DNA of 64,000 bases from Streptomyces sp. NBC_01716 (GTDB lineage: Bacteria; Actinomycetota; Actinomycetes; Streptomycetales; Streptomycetaceae), in contig NZ_CP109181.1 of assembly GCF_036248275.1 (NCBI RefSeq), positions 5,890,001 to 5,954,000 of the forward strand, in the 5' to 3' direction. The translations under genes were made by a program, and so were the position numbers. Shown in pieces: positions 18,815 to 26,657 of this stretch (positions are counted from its first letter, which is position 1; the number at the start of each line of letters is the position of its first letter). Below the pieces are notes generated by a model. The model searched no databases. It was not told the origin of the DNA and was given only the letters and a program-made list of their open reading frames with translations.

Positions 18815-19444
18815 TCAGTTCTTGCCGAGCAGCTTGTTCATTCGGGTGATCTCGGCGGTCTGGGAGGTGATGATCTCCCCGGCCATCTTCTGGGCCGGCT
18901 CGTACGCGCCGTCGGCTTGTTCTGTCTTGGCCATCTCTACCGCACCCTTGTGGTGCTTGATCATCATCTCCATGAAGGCGGTGTCGAACGCCTTGCCCGA
19001 GGAGTCTTTGAGCTGCCGCATCTCCTCCGCGGTCATCATCCCGCCCGAGCCATGTACGGAGTGGCCCATGTCGCCCTCGGCGGGAACCTTCTCGCCCCAC
19101 GAGGTCAGCCAGCCGGACAGCGTCTTGATCTCCGGGTCCTGGGCCTTCTTGATGTCCGTGACGAGCTTCTTCACCTCGGCCGAGTCCGTCCGGGACGGAG
19201 CGAGGCCGGACATCTCAACCGCCTGGCGGTGGTGGGGGATCATGCCCTTGGCGAAGGCGATGTCGGCCGCGTTGTGCTGCCCAGTGGAGGCGGAGGCCCG
19301 TGCCGACGCGGAGGGCGACTTCGTTGTGTGGCTGTCGTGTTCGGCCGCGCTGTCGCCTCCGCCGCAGGCGGCCAGGACGAGCGTGGCCGCACCGGCGGCA
19401 ACGAGGGCGCCGGTACGGCGGACGAGGGAACGCTTGCTGTTCAT
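18815..19444 (-). CDS. DUF305 lipoprotein
   Basis: A 209-residue exported lipoprotein with leader RRTGALVAAGAATLVLAAC (lipobox LAAC). A Ser/Ala-rich linker precedes a ferritin-like DUF305 domain with its two hallmark pairs, MIPHHRQAVEM and MIKHHKGAVEM. Both His-His motifs and the many Met residues are typical of proteins linked to copper handling. AAGGAG precedes the ATG. It follows the DUF6153 gene on the same strand. The precise role is unknown in the family; a periplasm-side metal-binding or stress function is usually assumed. Confidence 0.9.
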   Translation of the reverse strand: MNSKRSLVRRTGALVAAGAATLVLAACGGGDSAAEHDSHTTKSPSASARASASTGQHNAADIAFAKGMIPHHRQAVEMSGLAPSRTDSAEVKKLVTDIKKAQDPEIKTLSGWLTSWGEKVPAEGDMGHSVHGSGGMMTAEEMRQLKDSSGKAFDTAFMEMMIKHHKGAVEMAKTEQADGAYEPAQKMAGEIITSQTAEITRMNKLLGKN

Positions 19445-19570
19445 GGTGGTGCAACTCCTTCACGCCGCCCCAAGAACTGGGGTGCGCGGATGTGGCGGAA
19501 ATGAGGGCGTGCGAAAGCCCGGCACCGGTCACCGGCAGGAGCCGGGACGGGGGGTGCCGTGCGGGCCGCT

Positions 19571-19972
19571 CTATATCCGCAGGAGCTGCAGTTGGGAAAG
19601 GTCGGGCGGCGCCCGGCTGCTCGCGGCCGACTCCGGCACGCTGTCGCTCCAAGCGGCGGCGGCGGGGACGTCGGTGAACGCGGTGCTCAGTGCGGGCGGG
19701 GTGTAGGAGGAACCGACGCCCGTGGCCGCGCACGTCTGGTCGGCGTGATCGAGATGGCCCGTTCCGCCGGCGGTGTGTGCGCACTGCCCGGCCGCGGCGG
19801 ATTCGTTCCCCGCGTGGGTCATGACCATGGTGTGGCCGCGGTCGGCGTGAGCCGTCGGCAAAGGGCTGAGTGGCAGGGCGTGCATGCCCAGCACGCCGGC
19901 CAGTACCGCCAGGACCAGCAGCGCATACAGCCGCCCGGCGGGGCGGTTGCGGGAAAGGCCGCGTGCGGTCAC
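19571..19972 (-). CDS. DUF6153 small membrane protein, His/Cys rich
   Basis: About 133 residues. A single N-terminal helix (LYALLVLAVLAGVLGMHAL) precedes an exterior tail with scattered His and Cys (HADRGHTMVMTHAG, QCAHTAGGTGHLDHADQTC). It matches the DUF6153 proteins common beside DUF305 genes in Streptomyces. The GTG start (MTARGLSRNRPAG) is chosen for compactness; a start nine codons upstream is possible and neither has a strong ribosome-binding site. It heads the DUF6153-DUF305 pair. Metal binding is inferred from composition. Confidence 0.75.
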   Translation of the reverse strand: MTARGLSRNRPAGRLYALLVLAVLAGVLGMHALPLSPLPTAHADRGHTMVMTHAGNESAAAGQCAHTAGGTGHLDHADQTCAATGVGSSYTPPALSTAFTDVPAAAAWSDSVPESAASSRAPPDLSQLQLLRI

Positions 19973-20034
19973 GGCTTCATCGTACGAGGCCGGGTGCACT
20001 GGGTGGGCACCGGCCGAATGCGTTCCACATCAGC

Positions 20035-20224
20035 CTATGGAACCGGCACTTGGTCGCGCAGGACGACGACCGCGGTGCGTCCGGCCCCTACCAGCTCGGC
20101 CACCACCGCTTGGCGCGGCCGGCGGTCGGCGCCGTCGAGAAGCCGGGCGGGGGCGCCGACCGTGATGGTGTGGCCGTCGACGGTGGCGGTGACGCCCGCG
20201 AGTACGAGAACCGGGGCAGCACAC
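20035..20224 (-). pseudogene. Remnant of a P-type heavy-metal ATPase
   Basis: A frame without a proper start reads VLVLAGVTATVDGHTITVG, then APARLLDG and AVVAELVGAGRTAVVVLRD, ending at a TAG. This is the recognisable stretch of the nucleotide-binding region of P1B metal ATPases (VDGHxVTVG ... AGRTAVVVLRDGVPVG). The phosphorylation motif DKTGT, the membrane helices and the hinge are all absent. Only about 60 of the usual 700 or more residues remain. It lies next to the DUF6153/DUF305/DUF4396 copper-type genes, so it is probably the relic of the copper exporter of that module. Confidence 0.65.
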
Positions 20225-20602
20225 TCATGACCTGACCGTGATCGTTCTCAGCGCCTACCGCTGTACCGCTCACCCGTGACCCGGTCCCGCTGAACGCACC
20301 CCCGGATCAGGCAAGGTGCCACCGCCCGGACCCCACCGCCCCTTTGGTGGGAAGTCACAGCCCGCTGGGCAGTCGCCCCGCCGCGCGAAACGATCTACGT
20401 AGCGGTGCGACCACCCTCACCTCAGCGGATTCCGTGACGAGCGTCACGCCCACCGGCCGCATGGAGCGCACCAGTTGTTGGAAGTCCACGATGCGCCGGG
20501 GCGCCGCGTTGTGTTCGGTCACTCATGTCCGGGACCACGGGGGTGGGCTACGGTCAGCCTGTTCCCCAGCCCACACGTCTGTCCTCACCTCGCGGAGTCC
20601 CG
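20225..20602. other. Intergenic region before bioY
   Basis: No convincing gene is seen in this stretch of about 380 bases. It holds a palindrome CGTGAC-GAGC-GTCACG near 20433-20448, somewhat like a CRP-type site, about 155 bases before the bioY start. Nothing resembles a BioQ site close to bioY. Confidence 0.6.
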
Positions 20603-21196
20603 ATGAGCACTGCTGCCGTCACCACCCGTACCGGAGTGGTTCTCGCCGATCTGCTCCCCGTCGCCCGGAACCGGTACGCCGTCGACACCGCGCTCGTACT
20701 CGGCGGCGCCGCGCTCACCGGTATCGCGGCGCAGCTCTCCGTCCCGGTCCCCGGCTCCCCGGTCCCGGTCACCGGCCAGACCTTCGCCGCGCTGCTCGTC
20801 GGGACCGCGCTCGGTGCTCGCCGGGGCTTCCTCGCGCTCGCCGTCTACACCCTCGTGGGGCTCGCCGGCATGCCGTGGTTCTCCGAGGGCGAGTCGGGCC
20901 CCGGCATCGTCTCGCTCGGCTACGTACTCGGGATGCTGCTCGCCGCGACGGTCGTCGGTTCGCTGGCCCGGCGCGGCGGCGACCGTTCCGTCGTGCGTAC
21001 CGCCGGGACGATGGTGCTCGGCTCCGTGATCATCTACGCGGTCGGCGTGCCCTATCTCGCGGTCGCCGCCGACCTGTCGCCCAGTGCGGCCGTCGCCGGC
21101 GGACTCACCCCCTTCCTGCTCGGGGACGCCCTCAAGGCCGCGCTGGCGATGGGTCTGCTGCCCGCGGCCTGGAAGCTCGTCGGCCGCGGGAACTAG
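20603..21196 (+). CDS. bioY: BioY, substrate-binding component of a biotin ECF transporter
   Basis: A 197-residue membrane protein with about six helices. It carries the BioY block SVPVPGSPVPVTGQTFAALLVG and GARRGFLALAVYTLVGLAGMPWF. It captures biotin at the membrane and works with shared ATPase and EcfT subunits that are not encoded here. Some BioY proteins transport alone at low efficiency. The ATG follows GGAG. It sits between the decayed copper module and rpiB. Confidence 0.93.
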   Translation: MSTAAVTTRTGVVLADLLPVARNRYAVDTALVLGGAALTGIAAQLSVPVPGSPVPVTGQTFAALLVGTALGARRGFLALAVYTLVGLAGMPWFSEGESGPGIVSLGYVLGMLLAATVVGSLARRGGDRSVVRTAGTMVLGSVIIYAVGVPYLAVAADLSPSAAVAGGLTPFLLGDALKAALAMGLLPAAWKLVGRGN

Positions 21197-21264
21197 GGCG
21201 TGTTCGGCGGAGCTTCGCGACCCCGGAACACGGCGCACCGTGCCCGACGTGCCACACTTCGCCC

Positions 21265-21753
21265 ATGCGCGTCTATCTCGGCTCCGACCATGCCGGCTTC
21301 GAACTCAAGAACCACCTCGTCGAGTGGCTCACGGCCCACGGCCACGAGCCCGTCGACTGCGGCCCGCACATCTATGACGCCCAGGACGACTACCCGCCGT
21401 TCTGCCTCCGCGCAGCGGAGCGGACGGCGGCCGACCCGGCGGCCCTCGGCATCGTGATCGGCGGCTCCGGCAACGGCGAGCAGATGGCCGCCAACAAGGT
21501 GAAGGGCGTGCGCGCGGCGCTCGTCTGGAACGAGCAGACCGCGGGGCTCAGCCGCGAGCACAACGACTCGAACGTGATCTCGATCGGCGCCCGGATGCAC
21601 ACCCAGGCCGAGTCGACCAAGTTCGTGGAGATCTTCCTCGGCACCGAGTACACGGGCGAGGAGCGCCACGCCCGCCGGATCCAGATGCTCGCGACGTACG
21701 AGACGACGGGCGAACTGCCCCCGATCCCGGCACACCACCCCAAGCAGGACTAG
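21265..21753 (+). CDS. rpiB: Ribose-5-phosphate isomerase B
   Basis: Interconverts ribose-5-phosphate and ribulose-5-phosphate in the pentose phosphate pathway. The 162-residue protein starts MRVYLGSDHAGFELKNHLVE and has the phosphate loop GGSGNGEQMAANKVKGVRAA. Glu72 stands where the E. coli-type enzyme relies on a nearby Cys, as in the mycobacterial RpiB that uses a Glu base. The gene order rpiB-nei repeats the Rv2465c-Rv2464c pair. The start is set by the conserved N-terminus. Confidence 0.96.
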   Translation: MRVYLGSDHAGFELKNHLVEWLTAHGHEPVDCGPHIYDAQDDYPPFCLRAAERTAADPAALGIVIGGSGNGEQMAANKVKGVRAALVWNEQTAGLSREHNDSNVISIGARMHTQAESTKFVEIFLGTEYTGEERHARRIQMLATYETTGELPPIPAHHPKQD

Positions 21754-21802
21754 GTCCTGTTCGGACGGGCACGCACAACGCACCACGCACCAAGGAGAAT
21801 CC

Positions 21803-22624
21803 GTGCCCGAGGGGCATACGATCCACCGCCTCGCCGAGGACCTGACCGAACGCTTCCACGCGGACGCGACAGGGGTGAGCAGCCCGCAGGGCCGGTTCAG
21901 CGAGAGCGCGGCGCTCCTCGACGGGCGGGTGATGGACGGCGCGAGCGCCCACGGGAAACATCTCTTCGTCGGCTTCGAGGAGAGCGGCTGGGTCCATGTC
22001 CACCTCGGCCTCTTCGGGAAGGTGGCGCTCGGCGGGACCCCCGCCCCGCCACCCACCGACACCGTCCGGCTGCGCCTGCTGAACGACACGTACTACATGG
22101 AGCTGCGCGGCCCCACCACCTGCGCGCTGATCACCGAACCCGAGAAGCGCGCGATACACGACCGGCTCGGCCCCGACCCGCTGCGCCCGCCCGACGCACC
22201 CGGCAACGACCCGGAACGCGCGTGGGCCCGTATCTCCCGCTCCCGTACCACCGTCGCCGCCCTGCTGATGGACCAGAAGATCATCGCGGGCGTCGGCAAC
22301 GTCTACCGCGCCGAGGTCCTCTTCCGGCACGGCATCGACCCGTACCGCGCCGGGCGCGATCTCACCCGCGCCGAGTGGGAAGCGATCTGGACCGACCTGG
22401 TGGCGCTGATGCGCGAGGGCGTGCGGCTCAATCGCATCGACACCGTACGGCCCGAGCATCTGCCCGAGGCCATGGGCCGCCCGCCGCGCGTGGACGACCA
22501 CGGCGGCGAGGTGTACGTCTACCGGCGCGCGACCATGCCCTGCCATCTGTGCGGCACCGAGATCCGTACGGCGTCACTCGCCGCCCGCAACCTCTTCTGG
22601 TGCCCCGGCTGCCAGCGGAAGTAG
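21803..22624 (+). CDS. nei: Endonuclease VIII-like DNA glycosylase (Fpg/Nei family)
   Basis: A bifunctional glycosylase/AP lyase of 273 residues for oxidised bases. Catalytic Pro and Glu follow the start Met (MPEGHTIHRLAEDL). The helix-two-turn-helix lies around VAALLMDQKIIAGVGNVYRAE. A C-terminal zinc finger has its Cys pairs in CHLCGTEIRTASLAARN and CPGCQRK. GTG start after AAGGAG. The MPEGHT start resembles mycobacterial Nei1 (Rv2464c), next to rpiB there too. Confidence 0.94.
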   Translation: MPEGHTIHRLAEDLTERFHADATGVSSPQGRFSESAALLDGRVMDGASAHGKHLFVGFEESGWVHVHLGLFGKVALGGTPAPPPTDTVRLRLLNDTYYMELRGPTTCALITEPEKRAIHDRLGPDPLRPPDAPGNDPERAWARISRSRTTVAALLMDQKIIAGVGNVYRAEVLFRHGIDPYRAGRDLTRAEWEAIWTDLVALMREGVRLNRIDTVRPEHLPEAMGRPPRVDDHGGEVYVYRRATMPCHLCGTEIRTASLAARNLFWCPGCQRK

Positions 22625-22643
22625 CCGCGAGGCCGACGACCCG

Positions 22644-23897
22644 TCAGAAGCCGTGCGGCAGCCACGGTGCGACCGGCGACGCGAACGCCACCGACGCCTC
22701 CACCAGCGCGCCCGGCCGCAGTTCACGGACCAGCCCCGCCCGCGCCAGCGCCGCCGGCGAGGTGTCGCCCAGATACATCGTGGCCAACTCCCGTACCGAC
22801 AAGGACAGATCGGCCGCGTCCGCCGTCCGCTCGCAGGACGCGCCCTTGACGTCACCGGTCAGCCGCCAACGCCCCTCGTTCCAGGGGCAGAAGGCGTCGT
22901 CGACCTCGAACACCACGTCCACCGGCGCCTGGTACGTCCGCGCCTCCAGTGCCGCGCCCACCTCCACCAGCCGTACGTACAGCGAGTCCCGCACCCGGAT
23001 GTTGGCGCGCCGGACGTCGGAGACCAGGAACTGGAACGGGTCGTCCACCGGCAGGTTCGACACGCTCACCGTCGACGTCAGGTCGATCTCGCCGAGGAAG
23101 CGCCACAGGGTCGCGTACGCCACCGGGTCCAGAGCGGACACCTGGTCGACCACGACCGTGCTCTTCGGCCCGGCGGCCTCCCACAGGGGCTTGACCCGGT
23201 AGAGCGCGTACCCGATCGTCTCCGCGTCGTCCCCCTCGCCCCGCCGCGCGAGCACGCACTGGAGCGCGGAGGCGCCCTCACGGCCCTCGGGCGAGTCCAT
23301 CAGCAGCTTCCGGTCCCAGCCGGGCCGCCGCTCCAGCATGCCGGGACGGCCGGGGACCTGACGCGCGTACACCGACTCGACCGACTCGCGCGCGTCGTCC
23401 AGCGGGACGTACCGCAGTTGTACGGGATCGGCGCCGTCCGCGTCGGCCGGCACCCGGAACGAGACGCGCGAGGTGTCGATCTCCGCGCTCAACTGCCGCG
23501 TGCCGACGCCGTATCCGAACCGCCCGTAGATCTCCGGCTCCGACGCGGTCAGCAGCGCCACCGACTGACCCCACGAGCGGACGTCGTCCAACTGCCGCCG
23601 CATCATGGAGGTGAGGATCCCGCGCCGCCGGTGCGTCGCCGCGACGCTCACCATCGTGACGCCCGCCGCCGACACCAGACCCCCGCCGGGCACCGTGAGC
23701 CCGAAAGTGAACGCCCCCGCGGTCCCCACGCACTCGTCGCCGTCCCAGACCCCGACGGAGCGTTCGTACTCCGTCACGGAACGCCAGGCCTCGCGCTCCT
23801 CGGCGGAGTCGACGAGCGCCCCGCCGAAGGCCCGTTCCAGCTTCGCGAACCAGCGGTCCCAGTCAGGGGCTTCGAGTACTCGCAAGTCTGTGGTCAT
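22644..23897 (-). CDS. Eis-like GNAT N-acetyltransferase
   Basis: A 417-residue protein with the three-part Eis architecture. The N-terminal GNAT domain carries the acetyl-CoA loop THRRRGILTSMMRRQL. A second GNAT-like region follows, then a C-terminal SCP2-like domain (RELATMYLGDTSPAALARAG). The family acetylates amines on aminoglycosides, peptides or proteins. The ATG gives MTTDLRVLEAPDWDRW. No clear ribosome-binding site precedes it, so a leaderless or weak start is possible. It is divergent from the SpoIIE-type phosphatase. Substrate unknown; resistance cannot be inferred. Confidence 0.9.
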   Translation of the reverse strand: MTTDLRVLEAPDWDRWFAKLERAFGGALVDSAEEREAWRSVTEYERSVGVWDGDECVGTAGAFTFGLTVPGGGLVSAAGVTMVSVAATHRRRGILTSMMRRQLDDVRSWGQSVALLTASEPEIYGRFGYGVGTRQLSAEIDTSRVSFRVPADADGADPVQLRYVPLDDARESVESVYARQVPGRPGMLERRPGWDRKLLMDSPEGREGASALQCVLARRGEGDDAETIGYALYRVKPLWEAAGPKSTVVVDQVSALDPVAYATLWRFLGEIDLTSTVSVSNLPVDDPFQFLVSDVRRANIRVRDSLYVRLVEVGAALEARTYQAPVDVVFEVDDAFCPWNEGRWRLTGDVKGASCERTADAADLSLSVRELATMYLGDTSPAALARAGLVRELRPGALVEASVAFASPVAPWLPHGF

Positions 23898-24004
23898 ATG
23901 CCATGAGTACCAGGGCGTGGGCGGTTGCGGCGACCCGATATCGAACACAATGTCACAGGGGTCCCTCTGCACGTGCGGCCCGCTGATGGATAAGGTCCAC
24001 GACA

Positions 24005-25150
24005 ATGGCCGGTGGCGCGAAGACGGATTCGTTCACGGCCCGGATGCGCAGGTCGCTGCACCGGGCCCGCGTCGGCATGCGCAAATCCGGAGTCGACTAC
24101 TTCCGCGGCGACGGCTCGGACTGGATAGCACTCGTCGGACTGCTCCTGACCGTCCCCGGGATCGCCATCGCGACCATGGCGGTCCCCGTCTGGTTCGCAC
24201 CGTCCGCGCTGGTCCTGCCGATCGTGGCCGGGGGACTGCTGCTGCGGCCCTCCAGCCTGCTGGCCCTGTACGCCGCCGCGGCCACCGCCCTGATCGTCGA
24301 ATCGCTCGTCCTCGGCCCGTACGACCAGGGGCCGGCCACGGTGACGCCGGGCACCGTCCTGGTGGTGGCGGCCTGCGGGCTCTTCGGGCTGCTGATCGCC
24401 CAGTTCAGGGCGCGCGTGGGCGTGCCCTGGCGGCGCGGCGGCACGATGCTCTTCGACCTGCGCGAACGTATCCGGGTCCAGAGCGCCCTGCCGTACCTGC
24501 CGAAGGGCTGGCATCGCGAGATGTCGCTGCGCCCGGCCGGCGGCCAGTCCTTCTCCGGCGACTTCGTCGTGGCGGCCCGCACCAACGGGGGCCGCACGCT
24601 CGAAGTCGTCCTCACGGACGTCTCCGGCAAGGGAATGGACGCGGGCTCGCGCGCGCTGCTGCTGTCCGGCGCGTTCGGCGGCCTGCTCGGCTCGCTCCCG
24701 CCGGAGGGCTTCCTGCCCGCCGCCAACGGCTATCTGCTCCGCCAGGACTGGGACGAGGGGTTCGCGACCTCCATCCATCTCGTCCTGGATCTGGAGTCGG
24801 GGGAGTACGAGCTGCTGTCGGCGGGCCATCTGCCCGCGCTCCAGCTCCACGCGGGCAGCGGTCGCTGGGAGGAGATGGCGGCGGAGGGCCCGCTCCTCGG
24901 TGTCTACGACCACGCGGAGTTCGACCCGGTGAAGGGCGTCCTGCTGCCGGGCGACGTGCTGATGCTGTTCACGGACGGCCTGGTCGAGGCGTCGGGCCGC
25001 GACCTCAGCGAGGGGATAGACCGGCTGTCGGGCGAGGCTGACCGGTATGTCGCGGCGGGTTTCGTCGGAGCGGCGTGGCACTTGATCGAGTCGGTGGCGA
25101 AGCATGTGAACGACGACAGAGCGCTGCTGCTGATCTGCCGCGAGAGCTGA
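24005..25150 (+). CDS. Membrane-anchored PP2C phosphatase, SpoIIE/RsbU type
   Basis: A 381-residue protein. Three or four membrane helices lie at about 40-140 (WIALVGLLLTVPGIAIATM, ALVLPIVAGGLLL, TVLVVAACGLFGLLI). A SpoIIE-type phosphatase domain from about 165 to the end follows. The metal-binding motifs are present: SGDFVVAARTNGG, LTDVSGKGMDAG, DGLVEASG and DDRALLLI. Such enzymes dephosphorylate anti-sigma-antagonists and so release alternative sigma factors. No sensor domain other than the membrane part is seen. Streptomyces has many paralogues, and the partner is not encoded nearby. Confidence 0.93.
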   Translation: MAGGAKTDSFTARMRRSLHRARVGMRKSGVDYFRGDGSDWIALVGLLLTVPGIAIATMAVPVWFAPSALVLPIVAGGLLLRPSSLLALYAAAATALIVESLVLGPYDQGPATVTPGTVLVVAACGLFGLLIAQFRARVGVPWRRGGTMLFDLRERIRVQSALPYLPKGWHREMSLRPAGGQSFSGDFVVAARTNGGRTLEVVLTDVSGKGMDAGSRALLLSGAFGGLLGSLPPEGFLPAANGYLLRQDWDEGFATSIHLVLDLESGEYELLSAGHLPALQLHAGSGRWEEMAAEGPLLGVYDHAEFDPVKGVLLPGDVLMLFTDGLVEASGRDLSEGIDRLSGEADRYVAAGFVGAAWHLIESVAKHVNDDRALLLICRES

Positions 25151-25170
25151 GGCCCGGCGGCCGGGCCCGG

Positions 25171-25197
25171 GGGGCCGGTAGGGTCCGCACCGGCCCC
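25171..25197. terminator. Convergent hairpin terminator
   Basis: Arms GGGGCCGGT and ACCGGCCCC with a 9-base loop lie between the convergent phosphatase and antiporter genes. Confidence 0.7.
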
Positions 25198-25215
25198 CGG
25201 CCCCCCCGTCGCCGC

Positions 25216-26439
25216 TCAGGCGCCCGACTTCGCCAGCGACAGTTCGTCGCTGCTGTCGCCGGAACCGCCACCGGACCCGGAACCGGCACCACCACCGCCT
25301 CGCCCGCGGCCCGGCAACACCCGTGCCAGCCAGTGCGACTTGGCCGCGGCCAGCGGACCGAGGACCGCGAGGATCAGGACGTACCCCGCGATGAACGGGG
25401 CCAGCCGCTCGTCCAGGGCCGCGCCCGCCGCCATCGTCGCGAGGATCAGGGCGAACTCACCGCGTGCGACCAGCGTCGTCGCGATGTTCGCCGCGGGGCC
25501 TGAGCCGAAGCGGTAGACGCGCGAGGCCACAAGACCGGCCACCACGTTCATCGCCAGCGTCACGGTGACGGCCGCCACGACAGGCCAGAGCACCGTCGGC
25601 AGGTCGCCCGGGTTGATGGACAGCCCGAAGGCGAAGAAGAAGATGGCGCCGAACGCGTCCCGCAGCGGGTGCACCAGCGTACGGATCCGGTCGCCGGAGG
25701 CCGTACTGCCCAGCATCAGACCGACCATGAACGCGCCGATCGCGTCCGCGACACCGAACCACTCGGAGACCCCCGCCATGAAGACCGCGGCGCCCAGGAA
25801 GGAGATGACGAGCAACTCGTCGTCCTTCGTGTCGATGAGGCGGCCGATGACCTTCTTGCCGAAGCGCGCGGCGAGAGCCAGCAGCAGCAGGAATCCGAAC
25901 GCCTTCCCGCCGTCCGCCAGCGCGGCGGGGGCACTGTCGGCGCCGGACAGGATCGGCTGGAGCGCGGCCAGGTAGAGCGCCAGGAAGATGTCCTCGACGA
26001 CGATGATCCCGAGGATCGGCTTCGTCTCGGGATTCCCGATACGGCCCAGGTCGACCAGGATCTTCGTGACGATCGCGGACGAGGAGATACCGAGCACACC
26101 CGCGAGGACCAGCGCCTCGGACGTGCCCCAGCCCAGCGCGAAGCCGAAGCCGAGCCCGGCGCCCACGTTCAGCAGCAGATACGAGCCGCCGGCGAGGGCC
26201 ATCTTGCGGCCGCCCGCCTTGAGATCGTCCAGATGGAATTCGAGGCCGAGATAGAAGAGCAGCAGGACGAGGCCGAGGGCCGACAGCATCTCCAGGTCGT
26301 GCGGATCGGAGAGGAGCACGATGCCCGGGGTGTGCGGTCCGAGCAGGATTCCGGCCAGGATGAACAGCGGGATCGTCGGCAGCTCGATCCGGCTGCCGAG
26401 GCGGGCGAGGAAGGCGGCGGCGAGGAAGGCGCCGCCCAT
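25216..26439 (-). CDS. Cation:proton antiporter, CPA2 (KefB-like)
   Basis: Exchanges K+ or Na+ for protons across the membrane. There are at least 407 residues, with about a dozen helices and the family blocks LGISSSAIVTKILVDLG, IVVEDIFLALYL and GVADAIGAFMVGLMLGS. A Gly/Ser-rich C-terminal tail follows and there is no RCK domain. The first ATG is given. The reading frame continues nine codons upstream without ATG, GTG or TTG. There an ATC lies 9 bases after a perfect GGAGG, giving IGHADTLIAMGG, which resembles the normal N-terminus better. The true start is therefore uncertain. Confidence 0.9.
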   Translation of the reverse strand: MGGAFLAAAFLARLGSRIELPTIPLFILAGILLGPHTPGIVLLSDPHDLEMLSALGLVLLLFYLGLEFHLDDLKAGGRKMALAGGSYLLLNVGAGLGFGFALGWGTSEALVLAGVLGISSSAIVTKILVDLGRIGNPETKPILGIIVVEDIFLALYLAALQPILSGADSAPAALADGGKAFGFLLLLALAARFGKKVIGRLIDTKDDELLVISFLGAAVFMAGVSEWFGVADAIGAFMVGLMLGSTASGDRIRTLVHPLRDAFGAIFFFAFGLSINPGDLPTVLWPVVAAVTVTLAMNVVAGLVASRVYRFGSGPAANIATTLVARGEFALILATMAAGAALDERLAPFIAGYVLILAVLGPLAAAKSHWLARVLPGRGRGGGGAGSGSGGGSGDSSDELSLAKSGA

Positions 26440-26583
26440 GGCTATGAGGGTGTCTGCGTGTCCGATGGGACCGTTCCTCCGTCAAGTCAAAGGCGCGTCA
26501 AGGAATCGTCAGTAATTAGTTTACCAAACGATTTATCCGGCAACTTCTGCCACACGCGCACCGTGACCTGGCCCACAACGCGA

Positions 26584-26623
26584 ATCCGGGCCGCCTCGCC
26601 GTGCTGGACGAGGCGGCCCGGAT
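26584..26623 (-). terminator. Hairpin terminator after the acyltransferase gene
   Basis: Perfect 15-base arms (ATCCGGGCCGCCTCG and complement) with a 10-base loop lie downstream of the acyltransferase stop and upstream of the antiporter promoter. Confidence 0.85.
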
Positions 26624-26657
26624 CGGGATCGCGGGGAAATACGGGGAGGTACGGCGG

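Noticed and set aside
20433..20448. CRP-like palindrome CGTGAC-GAGC-GTCACG upstream of bioY
   Set aside because: Too far (about 155 bases) from bioY and short palindromes of this composition are expected by chance in such GC-rich DNA.
21193..21204. CTAGGGCGTGTT after bioY, equal to the first bases of the MITE
   Set aside because: No matching right end or internal MITE sequence follows; twelve bases can match by chance.
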